Below are positions 33,291 through 40,913 of a stretch of 64,000 bases of DNA, one piece after another. This DNA comes from JABMNT01 sp048262255 (GTDB lineage: Bacteria; Pseudomonadota; Alphaproteobacteria; Rhodospirillales; Casp-alpha2). Below the pieces are notes generated by a model. The model saw only the letters and a list, made by a program, of their open reading frames with translations, was not told the origin of the DNA and searched no databases. Every line of letters starts with the position of its first letter. Within the stretch, counting starts at the first letter, position 1. The stretch covers positions 1,860,001-1,924,000 of the forward strand of contig JBLXFH010000001.1 in the NCBI GenBank assembly GCA_048262255.1. The letters are read 5' to 3'. A program made the translations under genes and the position numbers.

Positions 33291-34115
33291 TTACCGGCCT
33301 TCGAATTTGGGTTTGCGTTTGTCAACAAAGGCGTTAACGCCTTCCGTAAAGTCATCCGTGCCGGTGCAATCGACAAAACCGGCAATCTCGTTATCAAGCT
33401 GGGCTTCAATTGTGGCATTTGTTGAGGCGTTAAGCAGCGCCTTGGCATGGCCATGGGCATGGGTCGGGCCTGCTGCCAGACGCAAAACGATCTTCTCAGC
33501 TTCCTGTTCCAGTTGATCCGCCGGGATGACCCAGTTGATCAGGCCCCATTTTTCTGCTGTTGGTGCATCAAAGCGGTTACCAAGCAGGGCAATTTCCGAG
33601 GCCCGTTTCATACCAACGCTACGTGGCAGATGATAGGTTGAACCGCCGTCCGGGCTGACGCCCAAATGGCAATAGGCCAATGTAAAAAAGGCTGTATCAG
33701 CAGCAATGACCAGATCGCAGGCCAGCATCAGGCTGACTCCAGCCCCGGCCACAGCACCCTGGACGACGGCGACAATAGGTACGGGCAGGTTGCGCATTTT
33801 CAAAACCGCATTGTGAACATTATGCAACCGCTGTTCAAAATTGTGGCGCCGCGCAGTGACGTCCGGTTCCGTATCCAGCATCGTCTTGAAGCTTTTGACA
33901 TCACCGCCGGCCATAAAATGATCGCCATTGCCCTGTAGGACCACGCAACGAATGTTGGTATGATCTCGCACAGCATCCAGCACATGATTGAGCGCGCTCA
34001 CAAGCTCTGGATTGATGGCATTCAGCGACTCAGGGCGGTTAAAGGAGATGCGGCATACCGCATCCTGCACGTCGACAAGCAGCGTTTCATTCGGCGATGT
34101 TATGGCGGCAGGCAT
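33291..34115 (-). CDS. Crotonase-family enoyl-CoA hydratase/isomerase
   Basis: A 274-residue crotonase. The oxyanion-hole segment (HFMAGGDVKSF) is present, but both hydratase glutamates are replaced: the first by Ser (GAGVSLMLACD) and the second by Tyr (FTLAYCHLG). An Asp is present in GVSPDGGSTYHLPR, the position used by isomerase-type members such as PaaG. Isomerase or other crotonase chemistry is therefore more likely than hydration. ATG 34113-34115. It precedes the atypical SDR in an apparent operon. Confidence 0.85.
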   Translation of the reverse strand: MPAAITSPNETLLVDVQDAVCRISFNRPESLNAINPELVSALNHVLDAVRDHTNIRCVVLQGNGDHFMAGGDVKSFKTMLDTEPDVTARRHNFEQRLHNVHNAVLKMRNLPVPIVAVVQGAVAGAGVSLMLACDLVIAADTAFFTLAYCHLGVSPDGGSTYHLPRSVGMKRASEIALLGNRFDAPTAEKWGLINWVIPADQLEQEAEKIVLRLAAGPTHAHGHAKALLNASTNATIEAQLDNEIAGFVDCTGTDDFTEGVNAFVDKRKPKFEGR

Positions 34116-34186
34116 GGGAACTCCGAGTGTGATTATCTCAGCAATTCAAGATTGACTACACCCTTATCATGCTTGCCGCCAGGCGA

Positions 34187-34996
34187 TCAACTTCCGACTT
34201 TTGAATCCCAGAAATCAATATTGATATCCCGGATCAGATCATCGTGTTTGAACTCCAGGCAGCGCCGCGCACTGTCATAGGCCTGCGGGCGGTTGCCGGC
34301 AAAACAGTCTTCATAGGCGCCACGCGCCCGGGTAAATCCGCCACGCTTGATATCGTCTGCGGGCAGGTCATCACCAATTTCGTTTTGCCAGATCTGTCGG
34401 GATGCACCGGCTGGAACAGTGCCGCGCACCGGCAGGGACTGCATGAGGCGTGCCAACAACTGTGCTGCGGCAGCTTGCGGAGTCCGGTCGGCGACAGCCG
34501 TGCCGTGTTTGCGCAAGGACTGGGTGGCATAGGCGATTTCCTGTTCCGTTAATGGATCAGGGTCATTGGGTTCCGCTTGCGGTAGCATGGAGGCGTTGGT
34601 GGCCACCTTGATGACGGCCTTGGTGCTGCCCAACGCCTGCAGGTCTTTTTCGAGAATCACTGCAGAAACGGCCATGAAACCGCGGGATTCAATGAAGGTG
34701 ACATGCCTGTTCGCCGGATGGTCAACGGCGGGTTTGCCATCTGCGGTTACGGTCAGGGTAAAATCTTCGGCCGCCGCCGGGTGATAAACGGTGCCCATAT
34801 TTGGCGCCGGACGTTCGCGCTGCAGGCAGTAGGTGCTGAGATCAGCCTTGCAGACACCTCCGTCACAGACGAAAGGAATGCCCACATCGGATTCGAGCAC
34901 GGCCAGAATTTGCGGCGCGGCCTGCGCGGGTGAGACAGAAACAAGGGATAAAAAGGCGGATGCGACGCTAAGCTTAATGAAATCGGGGTACTTCAT
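34187..34996 (-). CDS. Secreted hypothetical protein, 269 aa
   Basis: An exported protein of unknown family. ATG 34994-34996 has a strong AGAGGAG site. The signal peptide is MKYPDFIKLSVASAFLSLVS, cut near AQAA-PQ. The mature part has cysteines that could form disulfides (FVCDGGVCKADLSTYC near the start; EDCFAG and RRCLEF near the end). It contains a helix rich in Ala/Gln (PQAAAAQLLARLMQSL). There are no membrane segments or enzyme motifs that I recognise. It stands alone between the crotonase and an isocitrate-lyase-family gene. Confidence 0.75.
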   Translation of the reverse strand: MKYPDFIKLSVASAFLSLVSVSPAQAAPQILAVLESDVGIPFVCDGGVCKADLSTYCLQRERPAPNMGTVYHPAAAEDFTLTVTADGKPAVDHPANRHVTFIESRGFMAVSAVILEKDLQALGSTKAVIKVATNASMLPQAEPNDPDPLTEQEIAYATQSLRKHGTAVADRTPQAAAAQLLARLMQSLPVRGTVPAGASRQIWQNEIGDDLPADDIKRGGFTRARGAYEDCFAGNRPQAYDSARRCLEFKHDDLIRDINIDFWDSKVGS

Positions 34997-35112
34997 GTGC
35001 AGCTCCTCTGGTCAAAAGACGTTCGGCCCTGCGGTATTGTCGCCCGAATCCCACACTTTTGTCACCAAAAATACGTCATAAGGCATTGATCTGGCGAAAA
35101 CGTGATCTGCGC

Positions 35113-36024
35113 CTATTCAGCGGCCTCCGGCACGATGGTTTTGACAATGGAACTATCGAGCGCTTCGTAATCGAAATAACGGATCAATTCATACAACTCG
35201 GCCCGGCTTTGCATTTCGTTTTCGCGGGGTTTGGTCCCGTCCGTTTCCTGAATGGTCGCATAGAGATTTTCCATGGCGCGCACCGCGACCCGCAATTGCG
35301 ACACCGGCCAGATGACGATTTTATAGCCCATTTCTTCAAACTGCGCCCCGGTGAAATAAGGGGTGCGGCCAAATTCCGTCATATTGGCCAGCGCCGGTGC
35401 GTTGACTTCTCTAGCAAATGTTCTGAAATCATCCTCAGATGCCAGCCCGTCGGCAAAAACCACGTCGGCACCCGCTTCGATGTAGGCGTTGGCGCGGGCG
35501 ATGGCGGCATCCATGCCTTCCGACGCCAGCGCATCGGTGCGTGCGATAATCTGTAAATGGGTACGCGCCTTGACGGCCGCCGCCACCTTCAGGGCCATGT
35601 CTTCCGTGCTGACCAGTTGCTTGTCGTTCAGATGCCCGCATTTCTTGGGCAGTTTCTGGTCCTCGATCTGCATGGCCGCCGCACCGGCGTTCTCCAACTC
35701 GCGCACCGTGCGCATGACGTTGAGCGCTTCGCCGTAACCCGTATCGGCATCGACGATCAGCGGCAGGTCGGTGGCGCGGTAGATCATGCGGACAAAAAAG
35801 CAGACTTCCTCAATGGTCATCACGCCGAGATCCGGCAATCCCATGGAAGCCGATAATCCGGCACCCGAGATATAAAGCGCCTCGAACCCTGCCTCCTTGG
35901 CCGCAAGACCGGCGACTCCGTTATGAGCGCCGGGGGTGCGCAGAATGCCCGGTTGTTTGAGGCGGGTTGCAAGCCGGTTTCCTGATGTTAGAGTGTTTTG
36001 TGAACTTCCGTCGAGCCAAGTCAT
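35113..36024 (-). CDS. Isocitrate lyase/PEP mutase family protein (methylisocitrate-lyase-like)
   Basis: A 303-residue TIM-barrel lyase. The family signature K-K-C-G-H occurs in LPKKCGHLNDKQ, and the Mg-binding DADTGYGEA motif, RTDAL and the ADVVFADG strand are present. Family members cleave C-C bonds of methylisocitrate, oxaloacetate or dimethylmalate, or make P-C bonds. ATG 36022-36024 follows GGGAGG; the longer frame to 36117 has no ribosome binding site. It is divergent from a 2-hydroxyacid dehydrogenase/second-paralogue operon 125 bp away, suggesting a joint regulon. Confidence 0.87.
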   Translation of the reverse strand: MTWLDGSSQNTLTSGNRLATRLKQPGILRTPGAHNGVAGLAAKEAGFEALYISGAGLSASMGLPDLGVMTIEEVCFFVRMIYRATDLPLIVDADTGYGEALNVMRTVRELENAGAAAMQIEDQKLPKKCGHLNDKQLVSTEDMALKVAAAVKARTHLQIIARTDALASEGMDAAIARANAYIEAGADVVFADGLASEDDFRTFAREVNAPALANMTEFGRTPYFTGAQFEEMGYKIVIWPVSQLRVAVRAMENLYATIQETDGTKPRENEMQSRAELYELIRYFDYEALDSSIVKTIVPEAAE

Positions 36025-36149
36025 TCCTGCGCCTCCCATGCGTAAATCAGACCTTCTTTTACACGGAATGGGCCGGAATGTGTTGGGAAAACTGAAATAA
36101 ATGTCACAAATTGGCAAAGCATTAAGAAAACAGGGAAAAGACAGACATT

Positions 36150-37109
36150 ATGACACGTATCGCCATCCTGGATGATTATCAAAACGCGGCTCTGGCCGCC
36201 GCCGACTGGCCGTCCCTCAAGGGATTTTCAACAACCGTCTTCAGCGAACATCTGGGCGCGGATGAAGCCCATATCGCCGGCCTGTTGAAGGATTTCGAAA
36301 TTATCGTTTGTATGCGTGAACGCACGCCGTTTCCGAAATCCCTGTTCGATAAACTGCCAAATCTCAAATATCTGGTGACCACGGGGATGCGCAATCTGGC
36401 CATTGATATGGAGGCGGCGCGGGCGAATGGCGTTGTCATCAGCGGCACGCAAATGCTGCCCTATCCGGCCTTTGAGCATGCCTGGGCGCTTATCCTGGCG
36501 GTCACCAAACAAATTCCCTTTGAGGACCGGACCATGAAGTCCGGCGGCTGGCAACAAGGCTACGGCGTTGGCCTGAACGGCAAATGTCTGGGTATTCTGG
36601 GGCTTGGCAAACTGGGTCAACAGGCGGCACGGGTCGGCAAGGCCTTTGAGATGGACGTGATCGCCTGGAGCCAGAACCTGACGGACGAGCAGGCGGCGGA
36701 ACATGGGGTGACCCGGGTCGATAAGGAGGAGTTTTTCCGGCGCGCCGATGTGATCAGTATTCATTTGATCCTGAGCGAGCGCTCGCGCGGGCTGGTCGGC
36801 CGGGATGAACTGGCCTTGATGAAACCCTCCGCCTATCTGATCAATACCTCACGCGGCCCCATCGTCGATGAAACCGCCTTGCTTGAGACGTTGCAGAACA
36901 AACGCATTGCCGGAGCCGGGATCGACGTTTATGAAACCGAACCGCTTCCCGCTGATCATCCCATCCGCAAACTGGATAATACCGTGCTGACTGGCCACAC
37001 GGGCTATGTGATCAAGGAACTGCATGAACTGGTCTATAGCCAGTCGGTTGAAAACATCCAGTCGTGGCTGGACGGAGCCCCCATACGCATATTGAACGGA
37101 GACGCCTAA
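36150..37109 (+). CDS. D-2-hydroxyacid dehydrogenase family protein
   Basis: A 319-residue NAD-dependent dehydrogenase that reduces a 2-oxoacid. Nucleotide-binding GILGLGKLGQQAARVG, catalytic Arg in NTSRGPIVDE, Glu in DVYETEPLPADHP and His in LTGHTGYV are present. ATG 36150. One base separates it from the downstream isocitrate-lyase-family gene, so they are one operon; the pair may process a common C3/C4 oxoacid. Phosphoglycerate dehydrogenase would be longer, so I do not call it SerA. Confidence 0.9.
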   Translation: MTRIAILDDYQNAALAAADWPSLKGFSTTVFSEHLGADEAHIAGLLKDFEIIVCMRERTPFPKSLFDKLPNLKYLVTTGMRNLAIDMEAARANGVVISGTQMLPYPAFEHAWALILAVTKQIPFEDRTMKSGGWQQGYGVGLNGKCLGILGLGKLGQQAARVGKAFEMDVIAWSQNLTDEQAAEHGVTRVDKEEFFRRADVISIHLILSERSRGLVGRDELALMKPSAYLINTSRGPIVDETALLETLQNKRIAGAGIDVYETEPLPADHPIRKLDNTVLTGHTGYVIKELHELVYSQSVENIQSWLDGAPIRILNGDA

Positions 37110-37110
37110 G

Positions 37111-37968
37111 ATGAGTGCCGCAAGCAAACTGAAAACCCTGTTAAACAATCCCGGCATCATCGCCATGCCCGGCTGTTATGATGCTCTGTCGGCTCGGCTT
37201 ATCGAGCGGGCCGGTTTCAAGGGGGCTTTCATGGGCGGCTTTGCCGTTTCCGCAGCGCGCATCGGTATGCCCGATACGGGCCTCATTTCGTACAATGAAA
37301 TGCTCGATCAGGGCCGCAACATCGCCGCCGCCGTCTCCATCCCGGTGATTGGTGATGGCGATACGGGTTACGGCAATGCGCTTAACGTCAAACGCACGGT
37401 CAACGGTTATGCGCAGGCGGGCCTCGCTTGCGTAATGATTGAGGATCAACTGGCGCCGAAACGCTGTGGCCATACCATCGGTAAACAGGTGGTCAGCCGC
37501 GAAGACGCCTACGTGCGTCTGCGCGCCGCCGTTGATGCCCGTGAAGAAGGCGCCGATATCCTGATTATGGCGCGCACCGACGCCAATGGTACCGATGGTC
37601 TGGATGAAGCGCTCGAGCGCTGCCGGGCCTTTATGGATATCGGGGTTGATATCACCTTTCTCGAGGCTCCGCGTGATGAAGCGGAAATGGAGCGCTACTG
37701 CAACGAAGTGCCGGGCCCGAAAATGGCCAACATGGTCGAGCAGGGCAATTCACCCTTCCTCGCCCCGCCGAAGCTGGAAGAGATCGGCTACAAGATCGCC
37801 ATTTACCCGGTCTCGCTCATGCTCGCCCAGATCAGAGCAACGGAACGCGTGCTGGCGACCCTGAACGAGGGCCACGACACCACCGCCAACGCCACCTTCC
37901 AGGAACTGCAGGATGTCGTCGGCTTCCCGACCTACTACGAGGATGAAAAGAAATACGCGGCGGAGTGA
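37111..37968 (+). CDS. Isocitrate lyase/PEP mutase family protein (oxaloacetate-decarboxylase-like)
   Basis: A 285-residue paralogue of the gene at 35113. It has the signature KRCGH (LAPKRCGHTIGKQ), the metal site DGDTGYGNA, RTDANG and VDITFLEAP. The N-terminus MPGCYDALSARLIERAGFKGAFMGGFAVSA is typical of members that act as oxaloacetate decarboxylases or dimethylmalate lyases. It follows the hydroxyacid dehydrogenase by one base and faces merC with 14 bp between stops. Confidence 0.87.
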   Translation: MSAASKLKTLLNNPGIIAMPGCYDALSARLIERAGFKGAFMGGFAVSAARIGMPDTGLISYNEMLDQGRNIAAAVSIPVIGDGDTGYGNALNVKRTVNGYAQAGLACVMIEDQLAPKRCGHTIGKQVVSREDAYVRLRAAVDAREEGADILIMARTDANGTDGLDEALERCRAFMDIGVDITFLEAPRDEAEMERYCNEVPGPKMANMVEQGNSPFLAPPKLEEIGYKIAIYPVSLMLAQIRATERVLATLNEGHDTTANATFQELQDVVGFPTYYEDEKKYAAE

Positions 37969-37982
37969 GGTTTGTAGTCGGA

Positions 37983-38384
37983 TCAATGGTCACATTCTAC
38001 ACGTCGACAGAGTGTATAGTTACGCACATGCCCGACGGCAATTAGCAGTGCCCCCATGAGGGTGAAAATGCGCTCACCGACTTCTCCAAGAATGCCATGA
38101 CCAAGGCTTGCGGCAATAATTAGTAAGGTCAAGCCGACCAGCCCTATCAACGCAACAGAGAGGCTCCTGTGTTTCCGACAGCCCAGGGTGAGCGCGACGC
38201 AGCTGAGAGGAATCACAAGCCACAGCAGTATTACGTGAAAGGTTTCTTGCCCGAAAAGAGAAGCCCCCAATGCCGGAAAGAAACCTAGAAGTAACGGGAG
38301 ACATAAACAATGAACGGCGCAAATTGCTGAAGTTGATACGGCGAATTTATCCAGCACCGGCGTATATTTGGCGATTTTGATCAT
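37983..38384 (-). CDS. MerC-domain membrane protein
   Basis: A 133-residue membrane protein with four hydrophobic helices and the MerC metal-binding cysteines in helix 1 (AICAVHCLCLP; C22, C26, C28). MerC proteins were first described as mercuric ion importers, but no mer genes are near. The start is ATG 38382-38384; the TTG one codon earlier is not needed. The ribosome binding site AGGA lies in the arm of a 42-bp palindrome directly upstream that resembles a Zur operator, so expression is probably repressed in zinc-replete cells and the protein may take part in zinc acquisition. The metal is inferred from regulation, not shown. Confidence 0.83.
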   Translation of the reverse strand: MIKIAKYTPVLDKFAVSTSAICAVHCLCLPLLLGFFPALGASLFGQETFHVILLWLVIPLSCVALTLGCRKHRSLSVALIGLVGLTLLIIAASLGHGILGEVGERIFTLMGALLIAVGHVRNYTLCRRVECDH

Positions 38385-38389
38385 CAAAA

Positions 38390-38448
38390 TGTCCTATAAA
38401 TGTTATGTTATAACATAACATTTATAGGACAGGCTTTTACAAATGCAA
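38390..38448 (-). promoter_or_regulatory. 42-bp perfect palindrome (Zur-like operator) with merC promoter
   Basis: Bases 38390-38431 are a perfect 42-bp inverted repeat centred between 38410 and 38411. Its core GTTATGTTATAACATAAC matches the motif at 831-847 and known Zur sites. On the minus strand TTGCAT (38443-38448), 16-nt spacer, TATAAA (38421-38426) makes a promoter whose -10 lies in one arm, while the merC ribosome binding site AGGA lies in the other. The palindrome ends 5 nt before the merC ATG. A repressor here could block initiation; the RNA from the initiation site could not fold the whole repeat, as transcription would start inside it. Confidence 0.72.
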
Positions 38449-38506
38449 GACCCGTTTGGTGATATTTGCAACGTCTTGCCCTAGCCTTGGCAGGTATTGT
38501 CCCCGC

Positions 38507-39394
38507 CTATGCACCAAAGTAGGCTTTGAACTGTGCCAGCACCGCATCCGGCGCTTCTTCAGCAAGATAATGGCCGGAGGGGATGTCGGTGCCGGTCACG
38601 TCATTGGCGCAATAAGCCCGCCAGATTTCCATGGGTTCATACCATTTGCCGATCTTGCCCTTGGCGCCCCATAGTGCCAACAAAGGGCATTCAATCTTGT
38701 TTCCGGCTTCGCGGCTGGCCCGGTCGTGGTCCAGGTCGATGGTTGCTGCGGCCCGGTAGTCCTCGCACATGCCGCGCACCATTTCCGGATTGCGTACGGC
38801 TTCCAGATAATCGGCCATAGCGTCGGGATGGAAGAAGTCGTCCCCCTTCGGTTCGCGCGACGTGTGGGATTTGAACCAGGCTTCCGGGGCGGCGTTGATT
38901 AGGGTTTCCGGGTTGGGGTGGGGCTGGGCGAACCAGAACCAGTGATAATAGCCCATGGCGAAGGCCATGTCGGCGCGCTCGAAATGCTCAAGGGTCGGCA
39001 CGATATCGAGCAGAGCCAGCTTCTTGACCCGCGCTGCATGGTCGATGGCGAGGCGGTGCGAAACCCGTGCGCCGCGGTCGTGGCCCGCCAGATCAAAGGT
39101 CAGAAAACCAAGGCGATCCATCAGATCGACCATGTCGGCGGCCATCTCGCGCTTCGCATAGGGCGCATGGCCGGGCACGCAATCGGGTTTGAAGGACTGA
39201 CCGTATCCGCACAGATCGGGGCAAACGACGGTATGGGTTTTGGCCAGTTCCGGCGCAACCTTGTGCCACATGGCATGGGTCTGCGGGTTGCCGTGCAACA
39301 ACAGCAGGGGCGGGCCGTCGCCAGCCATACGCAAGCGCATCGTGCCGCGTCGGGTTTCAAGGGTTTTGATATCGAAGTCGGTAAAGAAATTCAC
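38507..39394 (-). CDS. Alpha/beta hydrolase, haloacetate (fluoroacetate) dehalogenase-like
   Basis: A 295-residue alpha/beta hydrolase. Every residue I know as important in fluoroacetate dehalogenase has a counterpart: nucleophile D106 with R107 and R110 (GHDRGAR), acid D130, halide-pocket H151 and W152 (YYHWFWFAQP), Y213 (MCEDYRA) and catalytic H275 (SGHYLAEEAP). This would hydrolyse haloacetate to glycolate. Related proteins of unknown substrate share part of this set, so the exact substrate needs a test. The start is GTG 39392-39394 with a poor ribosome binding site. It stands alone between merC and a DUF1194 gene; glycolate could be used by the oxidase and aminotransferase types found nearby. 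Confidence 0.85.
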   Translation of the reverse strand: MNFFTDFDIKTLETRRGTMRLRMAGDGPPLLLLHGNPQTHAMWHKVAPELAKTHTVVCPDLCGYGQSFKPDCVPGHAPYAKREMAADMVDLMDRLGFLTFDLAGHDRGARVSHRLAIDHAARVKKLALLDIVPTLEHFERADMAFAMGYYHWFWFAQPHPNPETLINAAPEAWFKSHTSREPKGDDFFHPDAMADYLEAVRNPEMVRGMCEDYRAAATIDLDHDRASREAGNKIECPLLALWGAKGKIGKWYEPMEIWRAYCANDVTGTDIPSGHYLAEEAPDAVLAQFKAYFGA

Positions 39395-39415
39395 TGGGGG
39401 CCTGCTTGTGTTTGA

Positions 39416-40141
39416 TTATCGGGTTTTTGTTGTTTCATCGGGTACAGAGATATCGGCGATTTCCAGAAGCATTTTCTTCAGAATGGCGGCGGCGAAGGTC
39501 TGGCGGTTTTCCGCCTTGATGACAAAGGACCGGTGCCCGCCGGTGACGAAGTCCCGGTAATATTGATCCAGATCCGGCATTTCAGGCCGTTCGATGACCA
39601 GTCCGTTGATGGTGATGCGGTTGGCGATGGCGACCTCGCGGGCCATCTGCACCGGAATTCCCAGCGTATTGGGGCCGTCGCCGGAGACATCAATGACCCG
39701 GCGCGTACCTTCAAAGGTATTGTTTTCCATGGAGGTGGCGGCCAATGCAATGCCTTCGCCAATGGCGTTGCCGCCGGGGCAGGACGTACGCACGACGCCC
39801 AGCAACATCCGACCGAAGGCTTCGGCCGTTTGCTGACCATCAATGCGGGTCCAGGGGACGCTGATCTGGGTACAGCCACTGGCCGAAAACTCGATATAGG
39901 AGACGGCGATCGCGCGCAAGAAACCGCTGCTGATTGCGCTCAGGATTTTCGGGTTGACCAGCGCGTCGGCATAGCCCTGAAGCTGCAACTGGTATTCCTC
40001 TTCATCGATACTGCCGGATGCATCGACGACAAAGGCCAGTTCCAGATCGACGGGGTCAAGCGACTGGGCGCGTGCCGGGGCACTCACGCTGATGAGGATA
40101 ACGAGGAGAACGGGAAGAAATGCGAAGGGCCGTATCGTCAT
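39416..40141 (-). CDS. DUF1194 secreted von Willebrand factor A-like protein
   Basis: A 241-residue exported protein. ATG 40139-40141 follows AAAAAGGACG; a TTG six codons earlier is in frame. The signal peptide ends near ARAQ-SLD. The vWA/MIDAS signature DASGSID follows directly (VDLELAFVVDASGSIDEEEY), with the later DVSGDGPNT, so it probably binds a divalent metal and a protein partner. Size and motif match DUF1194. It starts away from the cupin gene (179 bp) and is not obviously linked to its neighbours. Confidence 0.85.
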   Translation of the reverse strand: MTIRPFAFLPVLLVILISVSAPARAQSLDPVDLELAFVVDASGSIDEEEYQLQLQGYADALVNPKILSAISSGFLRAIAVSYIEFSASGCTQISVPWTRIDGQQTAEAFGRMLLGVVRTSCPGGNAIGEGIALAATSMENNTFEGTRRVIDVSGDGPNTLGIPVQMAREVAIANRITINGLVIERPEMPDLDQYYRDFVTGGHRSFVIKAENRQTFAAAILKKMLLEIADISVPDETTKTR

Positions 40142-40319
40142 GAATGCGTCCTTTTTCAATGCCCCTTTAACATAGGGAGCGAGAAGCCAAGTATAAACAA
40201 CTGCTTTTTAACTGATCAACAGGCGCATTCGGGATGACCTTCGGTTCGAACGGGGGTATTATGAGGGACGGGCGTAAGAACCGTATAAAAACCGGGATGC
40301 ATAAAGGAGTTGCCAATCC

Positions 40320-40913
40320 ATGACGATACGTGAAAACCGTGATCGGGAAATTAAAAAAACCGTGGCGCAGGTGCGCGCCGTCGAGAGCGCCAGGGGCGTG
40401 ACCCGCGAGGCGGTTGAGGAGATTAAGGATTTGCTGATCGATCTGGCAACCAAAGACGAACTGTTTCCCGTCACAGATTTTCCCATTGATCCTGAGACCG
40501 ATGGCAACGGGGTCATCTATCGATTGTCGGAAGATGACGATCATCGGTTTGCGCTTTATGCTTCCATCGGTATGCCGGGCAAGGGCGTGCGCCCACATAA
40601 CCACACGACCTGGGCGGTGATCGCCGGCATTGCCGGGGATGAACTGAACCGGATTTACGAGCGCTCTGATGACATGTCGGTGCCTGGTGAAGGTACACTC
40701 CGCCAGAACAGGGAGGTGGTTGTCCGCCATGGCACCGGTGTGGCCTTTCTGCCCGATGACATTCACTCCATTCATGTGGAAGGCGAGGAACAGACGGTGC
40801 ATTTGCATATGTACGGGCTGGCGCTGGAGCAATTGCACGAACGGGTCATGTATGACCAGCAGGCCGGTACCTACAAGACCTTCCCGGCATCGCAAAACAT
40901 CAAGGCGCTTTAG
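40320..40913 (+). CDS. Cysteine-dioxygenase-like cupin (predicted thiol dioxygenase)
   Basis: A 197-residue cupin resembling the cysteine/3-mercaptopropionate dioxygenase superfamily. Probable iron ligands are H93 and H95 (RPHNHTTWAVIAGIAG) and H149 or H152 (LPDDIHSIHVEG). An N-terminal helical segment (~1-45) matches the usual domain start. Such enzymes oxidise a small thiol or persulfide to sulfinate. ATG 40320 has AAAGGAG upstream and overlaps the stop of a 20-codon ORF that begins at 40261. It abuts the tetra-rhodanese gene (GTG directly after TAG), so the two are co-translated and a sulfur-handling role is likely. Substrate unproven. Confidence 0.8.
   Translation: MTIRENRDREIKKTVAQVRAVESARGVTREAVEEIKDLLIDLATKDELFPVTDFPIDPETDGNGVIYRLSEDDDHRFALYASIGMPGKGVRPHNHTTWAVIAGIAGDELNRIYERSDDMSVPGEGTLRQNREVVVRHGTGVAFLPDDIHSIHVEGEEQTVHLHMYGLALEQLHERVMYDQQAGTYKTFPASQNIKAL

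Noticed and set aside
38443..38484. 13-codon ORF (MQDPFGDICNVLP) behind the other arm of the 42-bp palindrome, with AGGA in the arm
   Set aside because: Too short to judge, and no clear plus-strand promoter of normal spacing was found. It may be chance.
40261..40323. 20-codon ORF overlapping the start of the cupin gene (ATGA)
   Set aside because: No convincing ribosome binding site and biased basic composition; kept only as a possible leader.
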